Below, one piece after another: positions 62,093 to 64,000 of a DNA stretch of 64,000 nucleotides. The translations under genes were made by a program, and so were the position numbers. The notes under the pieces are model-generated. The model did not search any database. It was not told the origin of the DNA and saw only the letters and a program-made list of their open reading frames with translations. The DNA is taken from NCBI GenBank assembly GCA_003481745.1, contig QULP01000004.1, positions 62,001-126,000 on the forward strand, in the 5' to 3' direction. How positions within the stretch are numbered: position 1 is the first letter of the stretch; each line of letters begins with the position of its first letter. Origin of the DNA: Firmicutes bacterium OM04-13BH (GTDB lineage Bacteria; Bacillota; Clostridia; Lachnospirales; Lachnospiraceae).

Positions 62093-63832
62093 TTACTGAT
62101 GGGTATATCCAAAGAAGAAGTATCCCAGTGGACAGCAATATAAACCTTTGATGCCATCTGCCAGCATGTATTTCTGAGTATAGAAGTAAATTGGAGCTAA
62201 TACACTATCTTCACCAACCAGTTTATCTTCTGCCTGATGTAACAGTTCCATACGTTTGCTGGTATCTGTTTCTGCTTTTGCTTGTGCAATCAGGCTATCA
62301 TAGTCACTGTTAGAATACTGACAATCGTTATTTCCTCCGCCAGTCAGCCACATATCCAGGAAGGACATTGGATCATTGTAGTCAGCGATCCAGCTGTTAC
62401 GTGCGATAGAATAATCTCCGTCTTTACGTGTCTGCAGGAATGCAGCCCATTCCTGGTTGTTTAATGTTACGGTTACACCAAGTTCATTTTCCCACATAGA
62501 CTGCAGTGCTTCTGCTACTGCTTTGTGAGCATCACTTGTGTTGTACAGATATTCTACAACCGGGAAGCCCTCACCGTTTTCATATCCTGCTTCAGCAAGC
62601 AGTTTTCTTGCTTCTTCACAGTTCGCTTCATAGTCTGCATCTGTAGGTTTATAATAATCTCCACCAACTGTACGGAAGTCATCTCCGTCAGTGCCTTCTG
62701 CGTCATAGATACCAGCCGGAACGAATCCACCTGCTTCTACCTGTCCGGACTGTGTTACCTGGTTTACAATATAAGTACGGTCAATTGCCAGAGAGAATGC
62801 TTTACGAACTTTCGGATCGTTAAATGGCTCTTTCTCTGTCTGGAAACATACATAATAAGTTCCGATATAGTCTACGATCTTCATATCGCCGGAAGCGATC
62901 AAACTTGTAATTTCTGCCTGAGGCGCATCCTGGATGAAATCTAATTCGCCGGATTTAAATCCGGATAACATTGCGTTCTGGTTGTCCATTAATTTGAAAG
63001 TAATGGTTTCCGGTCCCAGATTTTCAAAATCATAGTAGTTTTCGTTCTTTTCTACTACGATCTGAGAGTTGTGTGTCCACTCTTTCATTTTGTAAGCACC
63101 GTTAGATATATAAGTATCAACGTTGAATGTCCACTGATCTCCGCCTTTTTCGATCATGTCCTGACGTACCGGCATCATAGCAGGGAACGCACATAATTCT
63201 TCAAAGTAAGGTAAATCATTTACTAAAGTTACTTCAAATGTTTTGTCATCTACTGCTTTAACAGCCAGTTCATCTGCTGATTTGTTACCATCGATAATAT
63301 CCTGTGCATTTACAACACAGTCTAACATATAACTGTAGTCTGCTGCGGTTTCTGGGTTTACCAGACGTTTCCATGCATATTCAAAATCATTTGCTGTTAC
63401 ATCCTGTCCATCGGACCATTTGATTCCATCACGAAGTTTAAATGTATAGGTTACAGTTCCGTCATCATTTGCTACTTTTTCATAGCTTTCTGCCTGTCCA
63501 GGAACCAGTGCAGCACTGTTTGCAGTACCATCAGAACCATTTGTTTCTTTTCCACTGTCTTCCCATTTCATCAGACCTTCAAATAAGTGATGAGCCATTG
63601 TTCCGGCATCTAAAGAAGTACTTAATGTCGGATCCATTGTCTGTGGCTCAGAAGCCAGGTTTACTGTGATGTTAAACTCTCCATCACTTGCGGTGTCCTT
63701 TTTCCCTGCGTCGTCTGCCGCATCTTCTTTCTTAGCTGCACCGTCATCCGTTGCTGTACTGCTTCCGCAGCCTGCAAGCATAGATACTGTAAATGTTGCA
63801 GCTAACAGGATAGATAAAACTTTTTTCTTCAT
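62093..63832 (-). CDS. oppA: Oligopeptide ABC transporter substrate-binding lipoprotein
   Basis: 579 residues. Signal peptide and lipobox MLAGC (Cys near 22), an Ala/Asp/Lys-rich linker, then the large type 5 binding fold (about 55-579) with SEPQTMDPTLS, LRDGIKWSDGQDVTANDF (as GIKWSDGQDVTANDF) and NSWIADYNDP. It presents peptides to the Opp permease. The end of the ATPase gene oppF lies just upstream, so the order is oppF-oppA in one direction. Confidence 0.94.
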   Translation of the reverse strand: MKKKVLSILLAATFTVSMLAGCGSSTATDDGAAKKEDAADDAGKKDTASDGEFNITVNLASEPQTMDPTLSTSLDAGTMAHHLFEGLMKWEDSGKETNGSDGTANSAALVPGQAESYEKVANDDGTVTYTFKLRDGIKWSDGQDVTANDFEYAWKRLVNPETAADYSYMLDCVVNAQDIIDGNKSADELAVKAVDDKTFEVTLVNDLPYFEELCAFPAMMPVRQDMIEKGGDQWTFNVDTYISNGAYKMKEWTHNSQIVVEKNENYYDFENLGPETITFKLMDNQNAMLSGFKSGELDFIQDAPQAEITSLIASGDMKIVDYIGTYYVCFQTEKEPFNDPKVRKAFSLAIDRTYIVNQVTQSGQVEAGGFVPAGIYDAEGTDGDDFRTVGGDYYKPTDADYEANCEEARKLLAEAGYENGEGFPVVEYLYNTSDAHKAVAEALQSMWENELGVTVTLNNQEWAAFLQTRKDGDYSIARNSWIADYNDPMSFLDMWLTGGGNNDCQYSNSDYDSLIAQAKAETDTSKRMELLHQAEDKLVGEDSVLAPIYFYTQKYMLADGIKGLYCCPLGYFFFGYTHQ

Positions 63833-63914
63833 ATCCTCTCTCCTTTTCTTCTTTTATTGATAAACAGGAACTCCTGCATTATCCATGTAAGAACAGCTCG
63901 TTTCCCCGTGTTAC

Positions 63915-64000
63915 TTACTGTTCCAAAAGGTGGCATGCCACCCAGTGTTCTTTTTCATACTCTTTAAATCTCGGCACCTCTTGCTTACATCTCTCTGTAG
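63915..64000 (-). CDS. oppF: Oligopeptide ABC transporter ATPase OppF, C-terminal end only
   Basis: The last 28 codons, ending HWVACHLLEQ, read in frame from the window edge to the TAA at 63915-63917. This tail, with CKQEVPRFKEYE before it, is typical of OppF. The ATPase core is outside the window. Confidence 0.8.
   Translation of the reverse strand, partial: TERCKQEVPRFKEYEKEHWVACHLLEQ

Overview
The window looks like the chromosome of a low-GC, strictly anaerobic Firmicute of the Lachnospiraceae (Blautia / Mediterraneibacter / [Ruminococcus] gnavus-like). The evidence is the gene set: an orphan larB, nadA, a TtcA-like enzyme, an ECF cobalamin importer under a B12 riboswitch, several GH36 alpha-galactosidases and a GH42 beta-galactosidase. 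Shine-Dalgarno sites are strong and intrinsic terminators are common. The species call is an inference; no rRNA or tRNA gene is visible.

Layout. (1) 1-6.1 kb, minus strand: a GC-rich two-component pair with an intramembrane-type sensor kinase and a peptide-type ABC transporter (two FtsX/MacB-like permeases, one ATPase). Its three promoters carry the same operator. (2) 6.2-11.7 kb: decayed mobile DNA at the 3' end of rpsI. It holds two truncated tyrosine integrases in direct orientation, a truncated relaxase, tnpV, a truncated XRE gene, integrase arm-type repeats and a 19-bp direct repeat whose second copy is the end of rpsI. A CNNM/CorC-type transporter inside it is preceded by an acidic 30-codon leader ORF and an attenuator hairpin. 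(3) 11.7-28.7 kb: rplM-rpsI, nth, larB, a GGDEF/EAL protein, nadA, a rhodanese-TtcA fusion, azlCD, two MATE exporters, a cupin, an M42 peptidase, and an ApaLI-like restriction-modification pair transcribed into a COG0523 GTPase. (4) 28.8-38.9 kb: a raffinose/melibiose-type alpha-galactoside operon (ABC importer, GH36, two paralogous AraC regulators, a second clan-D glycosidase) and a divergent YesL-like gene. (5) 39-43.5 kb: B12 riboswitch, EcfT, fused EcfA, an S component and a DUF4430 lipoprotein. (6) 43.6-52.3 kb: Nudix, membrane protein, solute-binding protein plus hybrid kinase, esterase, ferredoxin-type protein, pyrophosphatase-like protein, VOC protein, K+ channel. (7) 52.3-59.4 kb: a second galactoside operon (GH36, GPH carrier, LacI, GH42) with a recurring operator motif. 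(8) 59.4-64 kb: serine recombinase remnant, GntR regulator, pepT, oppA and the end of oppF.

How it fits together. The two sugar operons represent two import routes (ABC and cation symport) for galactosides, each with its own regulator and hydrolases. Peptide uptake (Opp) and tripeptide cleavage (PepT) form the right end. A family of palindromic 160-bp intergenic repeats in two modular versions is scattered from 13 to 60 kb and in two cases provides the stop codon of the neighbouring gene.
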